In this document: positions 17,068 through 24,915 of the stretch, piece after piece | Position numbering within the stretch: position 1 is the stretch's first letter | Layout: each line of letters opens with the position of its first letter | NCBI GenBank assembly: GCA_026416455.1 | Contig: JAOAFE010000011.1 | Span: 1-62,268, forward strand | Reading direction: 5' to 3' | Length of the DNA: 62,268 nt | Source of the DNA: Syntrophales bacterium | GTDB taxonomy: Bacteria; Desulfobacterota; Syntrophia; Syntrophales; UBA8958 | The notes under the pieces: model-generated | What the model saw: the letters and a program-made list of their open reading frames with translations, nothing else | Told to the model about the DNA's origin: nothing | The model's database searches: none | Made by a program: the position numbers and the translations under genes

Positions 17068-17096
17068 TTGACTTATGACCTCGATTGGTTTAGCGT
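17068..17096 (+). promoter_or_regulatory. Weak candidate promoter of the por operon
   Basis: TTGACT (17068-17073), a 17-base spacer and TAGCGT (17091-17096), in the 81-base gap before the gamma subunit. A small hairpin (CGGAC/GTCCG) follows. The -10 is poor. Confidence 0.3.
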
Positions 17097-17141
17097 ACCG
17101 CCGGACTTTTCGGATGAGGTCCGTGACGAGAGGCATAGTGC

Positions 17142-17708
17142 ATGATTTGTGAAGTTATATGGCATGGTCGTGGGGGACAAGGTGTAGTTCTCGCCGCTCA
17201 AATGCTCGCGGAGGCAGCCTACAGACATGGATTTCGTGGCGTAACCGCCACACCCACCTTCGGGCCGGAAAGGAGAGGTGCCCCCGTCATCGCCTCAAAT
17301 AGAATATCACCCGAACCGATTCGTACCTTTGCTCAGATTAGAAAAGCGGATTTGGTGGTCGTTCTTGATGAATCCCTTTTCCACGCTGTAGACATTTTAG
17401 GGCGTTTGAAGGATACGGGGGTCCTCATCATAAACACCAACGATGCGGCTCGTTATGTCCTTCCGGAGTCGATCCATCTATTTACAGTCGACGCCGTAGG
17501 CATAGCCCAGCGTCACCACCTTATGCGAGAAGGTGCCCCACTGGTCAACGTGCCCATGTTGGGGGCTGTTGCCCGGGCTTCGGAACTGGTGACCATAGAG
17601 GATCTCGCCCAGGTAGTGAAAAGAAAAATAGGGGATGACCATCTGTCCCAAAATCTGGCCGCCCTTGAAGAGGCCTATTCGGGAACGACAATGAGGAAAC
17701 ATGGATAA
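17142..17708 (+). CDS. porG: 2-oxoacid (pyruvate):ferredoxin oxidoreductase gamma subunit
   Basis: Gamma subunit of 188 residues (family about 180-190). It shows IWHGRGGQGVVLAAQMLAEA at 6-25 and TATPTFGPERRGAPVIASNR near 37-56, the CoA-contacting signature of this subunit. First of four tightly packed genes in the order gamma, delta, alpha, beta, as in archaeal-type pyruvate synthases. It overlaps the delta gene by 8 bases. The complex interconverts pyruvate + CoA and acetyl-CoA + CO2 using ferredoxin. Confidence 0.92.
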   Translation: MICEVIWHGRGGQGVVLAAQMLAEAAYRHGFRGVTATPTFGPERRGAPVIASNRISPEPIRTFAQIRKADLVVVLDESLFHAVDILGRLKDTGVLIINTNDAARYVLPESIHLFTVDAVGIAQRHHLMREGAPLVNVPMLGAVARASELVTIEDLAQVVKRKIGDDHLSQNLAALEEAYSGTTMRKHG

Positions 17709-17994
17709 AACAAAGGATCCAAATATTTCGGCCATGTGTACCCTCGCCGTGGGGGAAGCGGGAAGAACGGGAGATTGGCGCAGCTTTCGCCCCGTTATCG
17801 ACCATGGGAAATGTATCCCATCTCAGAAGGGTAGATCCGCTTGTTTTCTCTGCTGGCTATACTGTCCAGAAGGAGTCGTGAGAGCCGAAATCCCCATTAC
17901 CATTGACATGGAATACTGTAAAGGCTGCGGCATCTGTGCCGAGGAATGCCCTGCCAAGGCTATTACGATGGTAAAAGAGGAAGGCCATGAGTAG
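17701..17994 (+). CDS. porD: 2-oxoacid:ferredoxin oxidoreductase delta subunit (2x[4Fe-4S])
   Basis: Ferredoxin-like subunit of 97 residues that relays electrons from the thiamine-diphosphate site to free ferredoxin. The second cluster motif, CKGCGICAEECPAKAI near residue 75, is canonical. The first is unusual: a lone cysteine in GKCIPSQKGRSACFLCWLYC is followed by 10 residues and then CFLCWLYCP, so the usual CxxC start is expanded to C-x10-C. Four cysteines are still present. It overlaps both neighbours by 8 bases, indicating coupled translation. Confidence 0.9.
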   Translation: MDKTKDPNISAMCTLAVGEAGRTGDWRSFRPVIDHGKCIPSQKGRSACFLCWLYCPEGVVRAEIPITIDMEYCKGCGICAEECPAKAITMVKEEGHE

Positions 17995-19195
17995 GGTAGA
18001 AATCATGACCGGTAATCAGGCAGCTGCCCTGGGGGCCCGTCTGGCGCGGGTACAGGTGGTAGCCGCCTACCCTATTACGCCCCAGACGTCACTGACGGAA
18101 ACCCTTGCCCAGTTGATAGAAAGTGGGGAGATGCAAGCAGAATACATCCGCGTCGATGGGGAACACAGTGCCCTGACCGTATGTATTGCCGCTTCCACCA
18201 TTGGAGCCCGGGCTTTTACCGCCACGAGTGCCAACGGCCTCCTCTATATGCATGAACAGATACATTGGGCGGCCGGATCACGCCTGCCCATCGTCATGTG
18301 CTGTGTTAACCGCGGGGTAGGGGCACCATGGACAATCTTCAATGACCAGCAAGATTCCATCTCTCAGCGAGACACAGGCTGGATTCAACTTTACTGCCGT
18401 GACAACCAAGAGATAATAGATACGGTCATCCAGGCCTTTCGCATTGCCGAGACGATATACTGTCCTGTCATGGTGTGTTACGATGGCTTTGTCCTTTCCC
18501 ACACCCTCATGCCCGTTGAGATACCGGAAGAAGAGAAGGTCGATGCGTTTCTCCCCCCGTACCGCCCCCATACGATCCTAGACGACACCAATCCCAGAAC
18601 GATCAATCCAGTTATGTTCGCCGATTTGAGGGCGAATGCGGAAGGTATCCTCTGTGATGGCTACATGGAGATACGCTACAAGCTCGAATATGCCCTTAAA
18701 GGTGCATTAAAAACGATTCAGGATGTCTCCGATGAGTATGCCTTGGTCTTTGGGCGCGATCACGGAGGGCTCATCTGGGAATACAAAACTTCAGATGCCG
18801 AGGTTATCCTTACGGGGATGGGCTCTATCGCCACCGAAGCGACCATAGCTGCAGACATATTGAGAGAAAAAGGTATTCCCGCTGGCGTAGTAGGTATCCG
18901 AGCCTACCGTCCATTTCCCACGGAAGCCCTCATTCGGGCCTTGAAGAGGGCCCGTTCCATTCATTGCTTGGAAAAGGCCGTAAGTTACGGATTTGCCGGA
19001 CCCGTTTATACCGATCTAAGAGCCGCTCTTTACGGCAGCGAATGCGATGCCCAAATGCAAGATTATATAACCTCTTTAGGTGGGCGAGATATTCAACCAT
19101 CGACCATTGCCGAGGTAGTTCTAAATAGGATAAAAAGTGATGCCTTTGACGGTCGTTTCCGTGAGCCCATCTGGATCAATTGCCGCACGGAGTGA
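17987..19195 (+). CDS. porA: Pyruvate-type 2-oxoacid:ferredoxin oxidoreductase alpha subunit
   Basis: Alpha subunit of 402 residues. It begins with MTGNQAAALGARLARVQVVA and AAYPITPQTSLTETLAQLIE, the pyrimidine-binding domain signature, then YIRVDGEHSALTVCIAAS near 62-80 and the CoA/transketolase-like C-terminal domain (PAGVVGIRAYRPFPTEALIR near 300). Length and order fit pyruvate rather than 2-oxoglutarate enzymes. Three bases separate it from the beta gene. Confidence 0.93.
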   Translation: MSRVEIMTGNQAAALGARLARVQVVAAYPITPQTSLTETLAQLIESGEMQAEYIRVDGEHSALTVCIAASTIGARAFTATSANGLLYMHEQIHWAAGSRLPIVMCCVNRGVGAPWTIFNDQQDSISQRDTGWIQLYCRDNQEIIDTVIQAFRIAETIYCPVMVCYDGFVLSHTLMPVEIPEEEKVDAFLPPYRPHTILDDTNPRTINPVMFADLRANAEGILCDGYMEIRYKLEYALKGALKTIQDVSDEYALVFGRDHGGLIWEYKTSDAEVILTGMGSIATEATIAADILREKGIPAGVVGIRAYRPFPTEALIRALKRARSIHCLEKAVSYGFAGPVYTDLRAALYGSECDAQMQDYITSLGGRDIQPSTIAEVVLNRIKSDAFDGRFREPIWINCRTE

Positions 19196-19198
19196 GTA

Positions 19199-20119
19199 AT
19201 GCCGGAAACTCTATTCAAAATAAACGCCAAAGAGTATATCCTGCCAGGAAATCGTTCTTGCCAAGGCTGCGGTCTTTCTCTCGCTTATCGCATGGCGCTG
19301 AAAGCCCTGCGAGAGAAGACCATAATGGTCTTAGGTCCCAGCTGTCTGTGCGTACTGCATGGACTTTATCCCAGTACAGCTGTGCTCATTCCAGGTTTCA
19401 ATACCACGTTCGCCAGTGCCGGTGCTGCTGCGTCTGGTTTAGTTGCTGGTTTGCGAGCCTTAGGAAGGGATAATGAAACAGTATGTGCCTTCATTGGCGA
19501 TGGAGGTACTTCTGACATGGGGATTCAGTCCCTAAGCGGGGCGGCGGAAAGACAAACGGATTTCATCTACGTCTGTTACGATAATGAAGGTTACATGAAC
19601 ACAGGCACTCAGCGCTCCAGTGCCACTCCATTAGGTGCCATTACCACCACCACTCCCATTTATACCAAAGAAGAACACAAAAAAGACCTCGTCCGCATTA
19701 TGGAGGCCCATGAAATACCTTACATCGCTACCGCCAATGCAGCCTATCCTATCGATCTTTATGATAAGTTTGTGAAGGCAAAGAAAATCAAAGGTACGCG
19801 CTATATTCACCTCTTCATACCCTGCCCCCCCGGGTGGGGATTTCCCCCCAAAGATACGATAAAAATAGGCCGCCTCGCGGTGGAGACGGGGGTCTTTCCT
19901 CTGTTCGAAATAGAAAACGGGAAGTTTCACTTCACCGGACGTAGTCGCGCCCTAGCTGAGAGGGGACACAAAATTCCCGTATCCACGTACCTAGAACGAC
20001 AGGCGAGATTCCAAAAGATGACCCCTGCCCAAGTCAATGTCTTCCAACAATGGGTTGATAGAAGATGGGAGGACTTTCTGCGCCGAGCCGAGGCCGACGC
20101 TAAGCATTTTCTTTCTTGA
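19199..20119 (+). CDS. porB: Pyruvate-type 2-oxoacid:ferredoxin oxidoreductase beta subunit
   Basis: Beta subunit of 306 residues that holds thiamine diphosphate and a proximal Fe-S cluster. Cluster cysteines are in CQGCGLSLAYR near residue 20, with others further on (PSCLCVLHG). The thiamine-diphosphate motif is GDGGTSDMG near 100, followed by CYDNEGYMNTG about 25 residues later. QRSSATPLGAITTTTP is typical of pyruvate synthase beta subunits. Its last 20 bases overlap the end of the converging waaA gene, leaving no room for a classical terminator. Confidence 0.94.
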   Translation: MPETLFKINAKEYILPGNRSCQGCGLSLAYRMALKALREKTIMVLGPSCLCVLHGLYPSTAVLIPGFNTTFASAGAAASGLVAGLRALGRDNETVCAFIGDGGTSDMGIQSLSGAAERQTDFIYVCYDNEGYMNTGTQRSSATPLGAITTTTPIYTKEEHKKDLVRIMEAHEIPYIATANAAYPIDLYDKFVKAKKIKGTRYIHLFIPCPPGWGFPPKDTIKIGRLAVETGVFPLFEIENGKFHFTGRSRALAERGHKIPVSTYLERQARFQKMTPAQVNVFQQWVDRRWEDFLRRAEADAKHFLS

Positions 20120-21404
20120 GGATAGAAACGATAAGCTCGGCATATCGTTTTGCGGCCCCTCGATTTTCTACAATTATGTTCCGAGCCCTTTGTCCCCATA
20201 AGTCACGCACGTGATCATCCTTGAGAAAATGTAAGAGCCCTTGATAAAGTGCATCTACCCCGGATACCTGTATTCCGCCTCTTTTTGATACCAAGAGCTC
20301 CTTTTCGGGCAGAAAATCACTCATGTAGGGACCGAAAAACGGCGCTTTACCCCAAGCGGCCGCTTCCAAGACATTTTGTCCTCCCTTTGGAACGAGAGAT
20401 CCCCCACAAAAAACGACCGTGGCTACCCCATACAGCTTGAACAGCTCACCAATTACATCCACGATGATAATGCGTTCCCTTGTCCTTTTCCGTCCCCCCA
20501 TAATCTCCCGATACGTAATGAATTCCGAAAAACCATGCCTACGACATAGCTCCTCCAATCCCGCACGTCTTTCTATATGCCGAGGGGTGAGGATGAGTAC
20601 GAGGCGTGGAAAATCAGCAAGCAACTTGCCGTAAACGGACAGGATGATTTCTTCTTCCCCTTCATGGGTACTTCCGGCCACGAAGACCGGTTCCTCCGGT
20701 GCAAGATTAAGTAATGTCCTAGTCTCCCTAACGAGGGATGGGTCCACGCGAGTGGCCAAGGCGTCGTATTTGGCATTTCCGTAAACGTGAATCTTTTCCC
20801 CCGAAACACCCAATTCCTCAATCTTCTTAGCATCCTGGTCGGATATCATGCCGGCAGCCGCAATTACTTTCACAAACGATCGCCAGAACCATTTAGTCGC
20901 TCGATAACGCCTAAACGACCTTTCAGAAATTCGACCGTTAACTAAAATAACGGGTATTTTGTGGCGTTGGCAGGTGTATAAAAAATTGGGCCAAAGCTCT
21001 GTCTCGGTGAGGACCATTACGTCAGGCCTCACCACCTCCAGCACTCGGCTTACCACGAAAGGAAAATCGAGGGGGAAAAATACGATGGCCTTTGCTTCCG
21101 TTCCGATACGTCTTGCCATTTCTTGACCCGTCTCAGTAGTCGTGGACAGAATTAACTGTATATCAGGCACCATTTCTTTCATCACCCGGCCAATTGCCGC
21201 CGCCGCCGTCACCTCTCCCACCGAGACGGCATGTATCCATACGCGCTTACCTGCAGGAAGGGAGGGGAAATGTACCTTGCCCAGCCGAGCGGCCAGATTC
21301 CTCCTATATTTGCCAGTTGTTATCGACTTATAAACGAAGTAAGGAAACAAAAAAACGAGGCTCAATAATAATAGCGCATTGTAAAGGTATATTAACGTTG
21401 ACAT
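20100..21404 (-). CDS. waaA: 3-deoxy-D-manno-octulosonic acid (Kdo) transferase
   Basis: GT30 enzyme of 434 residues, inner-membrane anchored, that adds Kdo from CMP-Kdo to lipid A precursor. An N-terminal hydrophobic anchor (about 5-27) is followed by VWIHAVSVGEVTAAAA with the catalytic glutamate near residue 63, TETELWPN near 130, and the C-terminal nucleotide domain with FCGGSLVPKGGQNVLEAAAW near 335-355. Its presence shows an LPS-bearing outer membrane. It is divergent from rpe with 30 bases between starts, so promoters must overlap the gene ends. Confidence 0.95.
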   Translation of the reverse strand: MSTLIYLYNALLLLSLVFLFPYFVYKSITTGKYRRNLAARLGKVHFPSLPAGKRVWIHAVSVGEVTAAAAIGRVMKEMVPDIQLILSTTTETGQEMARRIGTEAKAIVFFPLDFPFVVSRVLEVVRPDVMVLTETELWPNFLYTCQRHKIPVILVNGRISERSFRRYRATKWFWRSFVKVIAAAGMISDQDAKKIEELGVSGEKIHVYGNAKYDALATRVDPSLVRETRTLLNLAPEEPVFVAGSTHEGEEEIILSVYGKLLADFPRLVLILTPRHIERRAGLEELCRRHGFSEFITYREIMGGRKRTRERIIIVDVIGELFKLYGVATVVFCGGSLVPKGGQNVLEAAAWGKAPFFGPYMSDFLPEKELLVSKRGGIQVSGVDALYQGLLHFLKDDHVRDLWGQRARNIIVENRGAAKRYAELIVSILKKENA

Positions 21405-21434
21405 GGATTTCCCTCATCGTGTATTGGACAGTCT

Positions 21435-22085
21435 ATGAGTATCGTTGCCCCTTCCATTCTTTCTGCCGATTTCGGCCGTCTGGGAGAAGAAATAGCGGCT
21501 GTCGAAACTGCCGGCGCCGATTGGATCCACATCGATGTAATGGACGGCCATTTCGTACCCAACCTCACCATTGGTCCACCCGTCGTGAGGGCCATACGAC
21601 CATACAGTCGTCTTCCCTTCGACTGTCACCTTATGATTGAGGAACCGGAAAGGTTTATACCAGAATTTGCCCAGGCCGGTGCCGATATCATTACGGTCCA
21701 TGTAGAAGCCTCACCTCATCTCCATCGCACCGTTTACCAGATTAAAAATCTAGGTAAAAAATCGGGCGTTTCCCTCAATCCGGCAACCCCGTTGGGTCTC
21801 ATCGAAACTATTCTCCCCGACCTAGACCTCCTGCTTATCATGACCGTCAACCCCGGCTTTGGTGGACAGACTTTAATCTCCTCTATGCTGGAGAAAATTG
21901 CCGCTGCCCGACGTCTCATCGACGAACGCGCTCCCCATGTCCTTTTGGAAGTGGATGGAGGCATCACCGTGCAAAACGCCGGTACGGTGGTCGCCAAAGG
22001 TGCTCAGATACTCGTTGCAGGCGCGACCATTTTCACCAGCAATGATTACAGGAGCACGATCGAAGCTCTTAAATCAGTTGGATAG
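21435..22085 (+). CDS. rpe: Ribulose-phosphate 3-epimerase
   Basis: TIM-barrel epimerase of 216 residues interconverting ribulose 5-phosphate and xylulose 5-phosphate. Signatures: APSILSADFGRLGEEI at 5-20, HIDVMDGHFVPNLTIGP near 35-51 with the metal-binding His and Asp, CHLMIEEPE near 68, MTVNPGFGGQ near 137 and EVDGGI near 174. The length is normal. Followed after 20 bases by the NYN-domain gene. Confidence 0.96.
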   Translation: MSIVAPSILSADFGRLGEEIAAVETAGADWIHIDVMDGHFVPNLTIGPPVVRAIRPYSRLPFDCHLMIEEPERFIPEFAQAGADIITVHVEASPHLHRTVYQIKNLGKKSGVSLNPATPLGLIETILPDLDLLLIMTVNPGFGGQTLISSMLEKIAAARRLIDERAPHVLLEVDGGITVQNAGTVVAKGAQILVAGATIFTSNDYRSTIEALKSVG

Positions 22086-22105
22086 CATAATTAATCGCGT
22101 AAGTC

Positions 22106-22612
22106 ATGCATATCATCATCGACGGTTACAACATGATTCGCCAATCGCCACTCCTTCGCCATCATGAGCGTCTGGGACTGGAAGAAGGCAGAAATGCCCT
22201 CCTGAGATTTCTCCATCAGTGGCTCGCCGAAAGTCGACATAGAATAACGGTCGTTTTCGACGGCTGGAAGGAGGGATCACCGTCACTGGAGCACGATCGC
22301 CGGTGGGGAATAGATATTTATTACTCCCCTCGCGGCATCACCGCCGATGAAGTAATCAAGGAGATGGCCCTAAAATCGGGGGAGGAAGTAATCGTTGTTA
22401 CCTCAGACCGGGAGGTGGCAGTTTTTCTGGAACGTCGAGGGAAAACGACCGTCCCTTCCACGGAGTTTGAATCATATCTGATGGAAAGAGGGGAAAAAAA
22501 CCGAAATGAATTGGAAGAAGAGGAGGAAACAAAAAGGAAGAACAAAAAGGGACCTGCCCGTCGACTATCCAGAAAGGAACGCCTTGCTCGTCTCCGGTTG
22601 GCAAAACTGTGA
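22106..22612 (+). CDS. NYN-domain (YacP-like) RNA-binding or nuclease protein
   Basis: Protein of 168 residues. MHIIIDGYNMIRQSP with Asp6, FDGWKEG near residue 51 and VVTSDREVAVFL near 97 place it in the NYN/PIN-like YacP family, thought to be metal-dependent RNases. The C-terminal 40 residues are highly charged (lysine, arginine and glutamate rich), suiting RNA binding or a disordered tail. It converges on holA with one base between stops. Confidence 0.82.
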   Translation: MHIIIDGYNMIRQSPLLRHHERLGLEEGRNALLRFLHQWLAESRHRITVVFDGWKEGSPSLEHDRRWGIDIYYSPRGITADEVIKEMALKSGEEVIVVTSDREVAVFLERRGKTTVPSTEFESYLMERGEKNRNELEEEEETKRKNKKGPARRLSRKERLARLRLAKL

Positions 22613-22613
22613 C

Positions 22614-23933
22614 TTAATGGCGAAAACTTAAAATAAAATTCTCAATGACCATACGGGCATCACAAGATGTGGTTTTTAAAAGTTTATCCACATATGCAAG
22701 CTGTCTTAAAGCGTTCGTGAGCTCAGTATATCTGAAACGTGCAGCATTTTTCATGACATGGAAAGCCCCATAAGGGGGCAAGGAAGCAAGTTCGGGACTA
22801 TCCTCTTTAAGATTAGGGAGAACGCTACGCTGAAAATCCCTCATCTCCATACTCTCTACCGAGAGGCCTCTTTTGTCGATTATCGTGCGAGCCCTTACGA
22901 GGTGTCTAAGCTCTCGAGCTAGGAGAGAAACAATATTAAGAGGAGCCACTTGCTCATCAAATAAATCGTTTAACAACTTAAGCGCCACCTTCTCTTCCCG
23001 CCGGGCTATAGCTGCCACCAGGTGGAAGACCGACTCGGTCTTGGTTTTCTCTACTCCCTCTTTCACATCCTCTTCCGTAATCAGACTCTTATTGCCCGTA
23101 AGGAGAATGAGTTTTTCTATTTCACTCATCGCTTCCCTTAAATCATAACCTGTTTTAGCCCCTAACTGGTTCCAGGCACCATCCGTAAGTTTTTTCCCCG
23201 CCGCCGATAATATGCCTTTTGCAAAATCTATTAACCGAGCTCTTTTTTCTCGTTCGCTAGAAACACGGGGGAAATGAAGAACCCAACCTACGGAGGCAAT
23301 CAACTGATAGAGTTTTGACCGCTCATTAACAGAACTGGCAGTCATTATAAGTGTATGTCCATCGGGTAGCCCGGTGGACAAAAGATCGTATACCAGTTCT
23401 TCTTCCCCTTTCATTTCTGCTGCTTTAATGCCGTAAATAAGACACGCATCCAATACCTTAGGAATCCATGTCCGGTCGTTGCCCAAAAATTGCCATTTTC
23501 CGTTATCGCTTTTTTTCCATTCATCCGATTCCAAAAGGTCATCTAAACTCCATCCCCATTGCCTCAGAAATGTAGCAAATTCTCTGGCGGCCTGAACGAG
23601 ATCGCTTCCCGCGAGTTCTCTTATATGATCTATATCGTACCTTGTCCCTCGGTCGGGTTGAAGAAACCGGGCCCTTTTGACAACCACGGCCTTTCGACCC
23701 GGGATGATGGGAAAAGTAAGGAGCGTCTCGCAGAGCCAGTTTAGCTCCAAATTATCCCCTTCGGTAACAAAAAGGTTAAAATCACGATGCGGCGGGGTAA
23801 TGATAGCGTCCACCAAACGCCGGTAGGAGTCCTCGACTAAGTATTCTTCTTCTCCCCACAGAAGATAACAGGGCCTTACCTTTTCTGCCCTGATCTCCGC
23901 CAGAGCGGCATCCAATCTTTCCAGAACGGACAT
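22614..23933 (-). CDS. holA: DNA polymerase III delta subunit, with a large insertion
   Basis: Clamp-loader delta subunit. The N-terminal signature RPCYLLWGEEEYLVEDSYRR near residue 20-39 and the C-terminal collar region with LLARELRHLVRARTI near 350 are clear. At 439 residues it is roughly 95 longer than the usual 340. The extra part lies between about 95 and 180 (starting near DRGTRYDIDHIREL and including WQFLGNDRTWIPKVL), just before the conserved strand LPDGHTLIMTASSVNERSKL. No frameshift is seen. It lies one base downstream of the LOG-family gene, so the two are coupled. Confidence 0.88.
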   Translation of the reverse strand: MSVLERLDAALAEIRAEKVRPCYLLWGEEEYLVEDSYRRLVDAIITPPHRDFNLFVTEGDNLELNWLCETLLTFPIIPGRKAVVVKRARFLQPDRGTRYDIDHIRELAGSDLVQAAREFATFLRQWGWSLDDLLESDEWKKSDNGKWQFLGNDRTWIPKVLDACLIYGIKAAEMKGEEELVYDLLSTGLPDGHTLIMTASSVNERSKLYQLIASVGWVLHFPRVSSEREKRARLIDFAKGILSAAGKKLTDGAWNQLGAKTGYDLREAMSEIEKLILLTGNKSLITEEDVKEGVEKTKTESVFHLVAAIARREEKVALKLLNDLFDEQVAPLNIVSLLARELRHLVRARTIIDKRGLSVESMEMRDFQRSVLPNLKEDSPELASLPPYGAFHVMKNAARFRYTELTNALRQLAYVDKLLKTTSCDARMVIENFILSFRH

Positions 23934-23934
23934 G

Positions 23935-24588
23935 TCACACGATTACGTATCGTTGGATATGGCGGACAACCTCTTCAGGATCATCTATGACATCTATTAA
24001 ATGAAGGTCTTCTGGTAGGATCTTCCCTTCCGATAGCATGGTGTTTCGTATCCAGTCGAGCATGCCGCGCCAAAAATCACTACCCATAAGGATCACGGGA
24101 AAAGATTTTATTCTCTTCGTTTGAATGAGGGTGAGGGCTTCGAAGAGTTCGTCCATTGTTCCAAAACCGCCCGGCAAGATCACATAGGCGACAGCATACT
24201 TTATGAACATCACCTTTCGAATGAAAAAGTACTTGTAATCGATATGCACATTCGCATAGGGGTTAGGCTTCTGTTCAAACGGTAGCCTAATGTTCATCCC
24301 CACCGATTTGCCTCCCGCTTCGGCGGCCCCTTTGTTCGCCGCCTCCATGATACCAGGCCCCCCTCCCGTGATCACAGCAAACCCGGCTTTCGCCAAATGA
24401 CGCCCTAAAAGTTCCGCCTTTTTGTAGTAAGGATCGTCCGGGGTTACCCGAGCTGATCCAAAGATAGTAACCGCGTTTCCTACTTCAGATAGAGTTTCAA
24501 TGGCATCCACGAACTCAGCCATGATCCTAAAAATCCGCCAAGATTCGTGGACGGTTAGGGCATCGATGAGATATTGCTTTTCTGTCAT
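23935..24588 (-). CDS. LOG-family (TIGR00730) Rossmann protein
   Basis: Protein of 217 residues with the two family motifs GGGPGIMEAANKGAAEAGG near residue 78-96 and LPGGFGTMDELFEALTLIQT near 138-157, carrying the PGGxGTxxE active site. Members hydrolyse nucleoside monophosphates at the N-glycosidic bond (cytokinin-activating LOG or PpnN-like). The substrate here is unknown. It lies 18 bases after rpsU, probably in one transcript rpsU-LOG-holA. Confidence 0.88.
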   Translation of the reverse strand: MTEKQYLIDALTVHESWRIFRIMAEFVDAIETLSEVGNAVTIFGSARVTPDDPYYKKAELLGRHLAKAGFAVITGGGPGIMEAANKGAAEAGGKSVGMNIRLPFEQKPNPYANVHIDYKYFFIRKVMFIKYAVAYVILPGGFGTMDELFEALTLIQTKRIKSFPVILMGSDFWRGMLDWIRNTMLSEGKILPEDLHLIDVIDDPEEVVRHIQRYVIV

Positions 24589-24606
24589 CAGCCGAGGACG
24601 ATTAAA

Positions 24607-24798
24607 TCAGGAACTTCGCCTTTTCTGCAATTTGGCATAACGACGGCGCGCTTCCAAGGCCTTCCTTTTTCTCTTGACCGAAGGCTTCTCATAGGCCCGA
24701 CGCAATTTAAGCTCCTTAAAGAGTCCGCTTTTTGATAGCTTGTTTTTGAGAATCTTTAAAGCCTTCTCAACGTCGTTGTCAATGACCTTGACTTCCAA
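24607..24798 (-). CDS. rpsU: 30S ribosomal protein S21
   Basis: Basic protein of 63 residues starting MEVKVIDNDVEKALKILKNK, with the YEKPSVKRKRKALEARRR tail characteristic of S21. The start codon is TTG (24796-24798): the preceding in-frame codons are TTA and a stop, and AAGGA lies upstream. The weak start and the hairpin with a U-rich tract in its leader suggest autoregulation. S21 sits next to the anti-Shine-Dalgarno end of 16S rRNA. Confidence 0.95.
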   Translation of the reverse strand: MEVKVIDNDVEKALKILKNKLSKSGLFKELKLRRAYEKPSVKRKRKALEARRRYAKLQKRRSS

Positions 24799-24818
24799 TA
24801 ATCACCATTCCTTTCCTT

Positions 24819-24849
24819 AAAAATTTTAAACCCCGCATCCACGAGGGGT
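24819..24849 (-). terminator. Terminator-like hairpin in the rpsU leader
   Basis: An ACCCC/GGGGT stem (24830-24834 with 24845-24849, extended inward past one mismatch) is followed on the minus strand by TTTAAAATTTTT. Because the rpsU promoter (24887-24915) lies upstream, the hairpin is inside the S21 mRNA leader and could be an attenuator. It could also simply end lipoate-ligase transcripts. Confidence 0.5.
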
Positions 24850-24886
24850 AATTAGGAATTGCGTCTCCCTTTAAAAAAGTCATTCA

Positions 24887-24915
24887 CTTATACTAAAATT
24901 TGTCATCTATGACAA
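24887..24915 (-). promoter_or_regulatory. Putative sigma-70 promoter of rpsU
   Basis: On the minus strand TTGTCA (24910-24915), exactly 17 bases, then TATAAG (24887-24892). It overlaps the 3' end of the lipoate-ligase-like gene. The expected leader to rpsU is about 80 bases. Confidence 0.6.
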
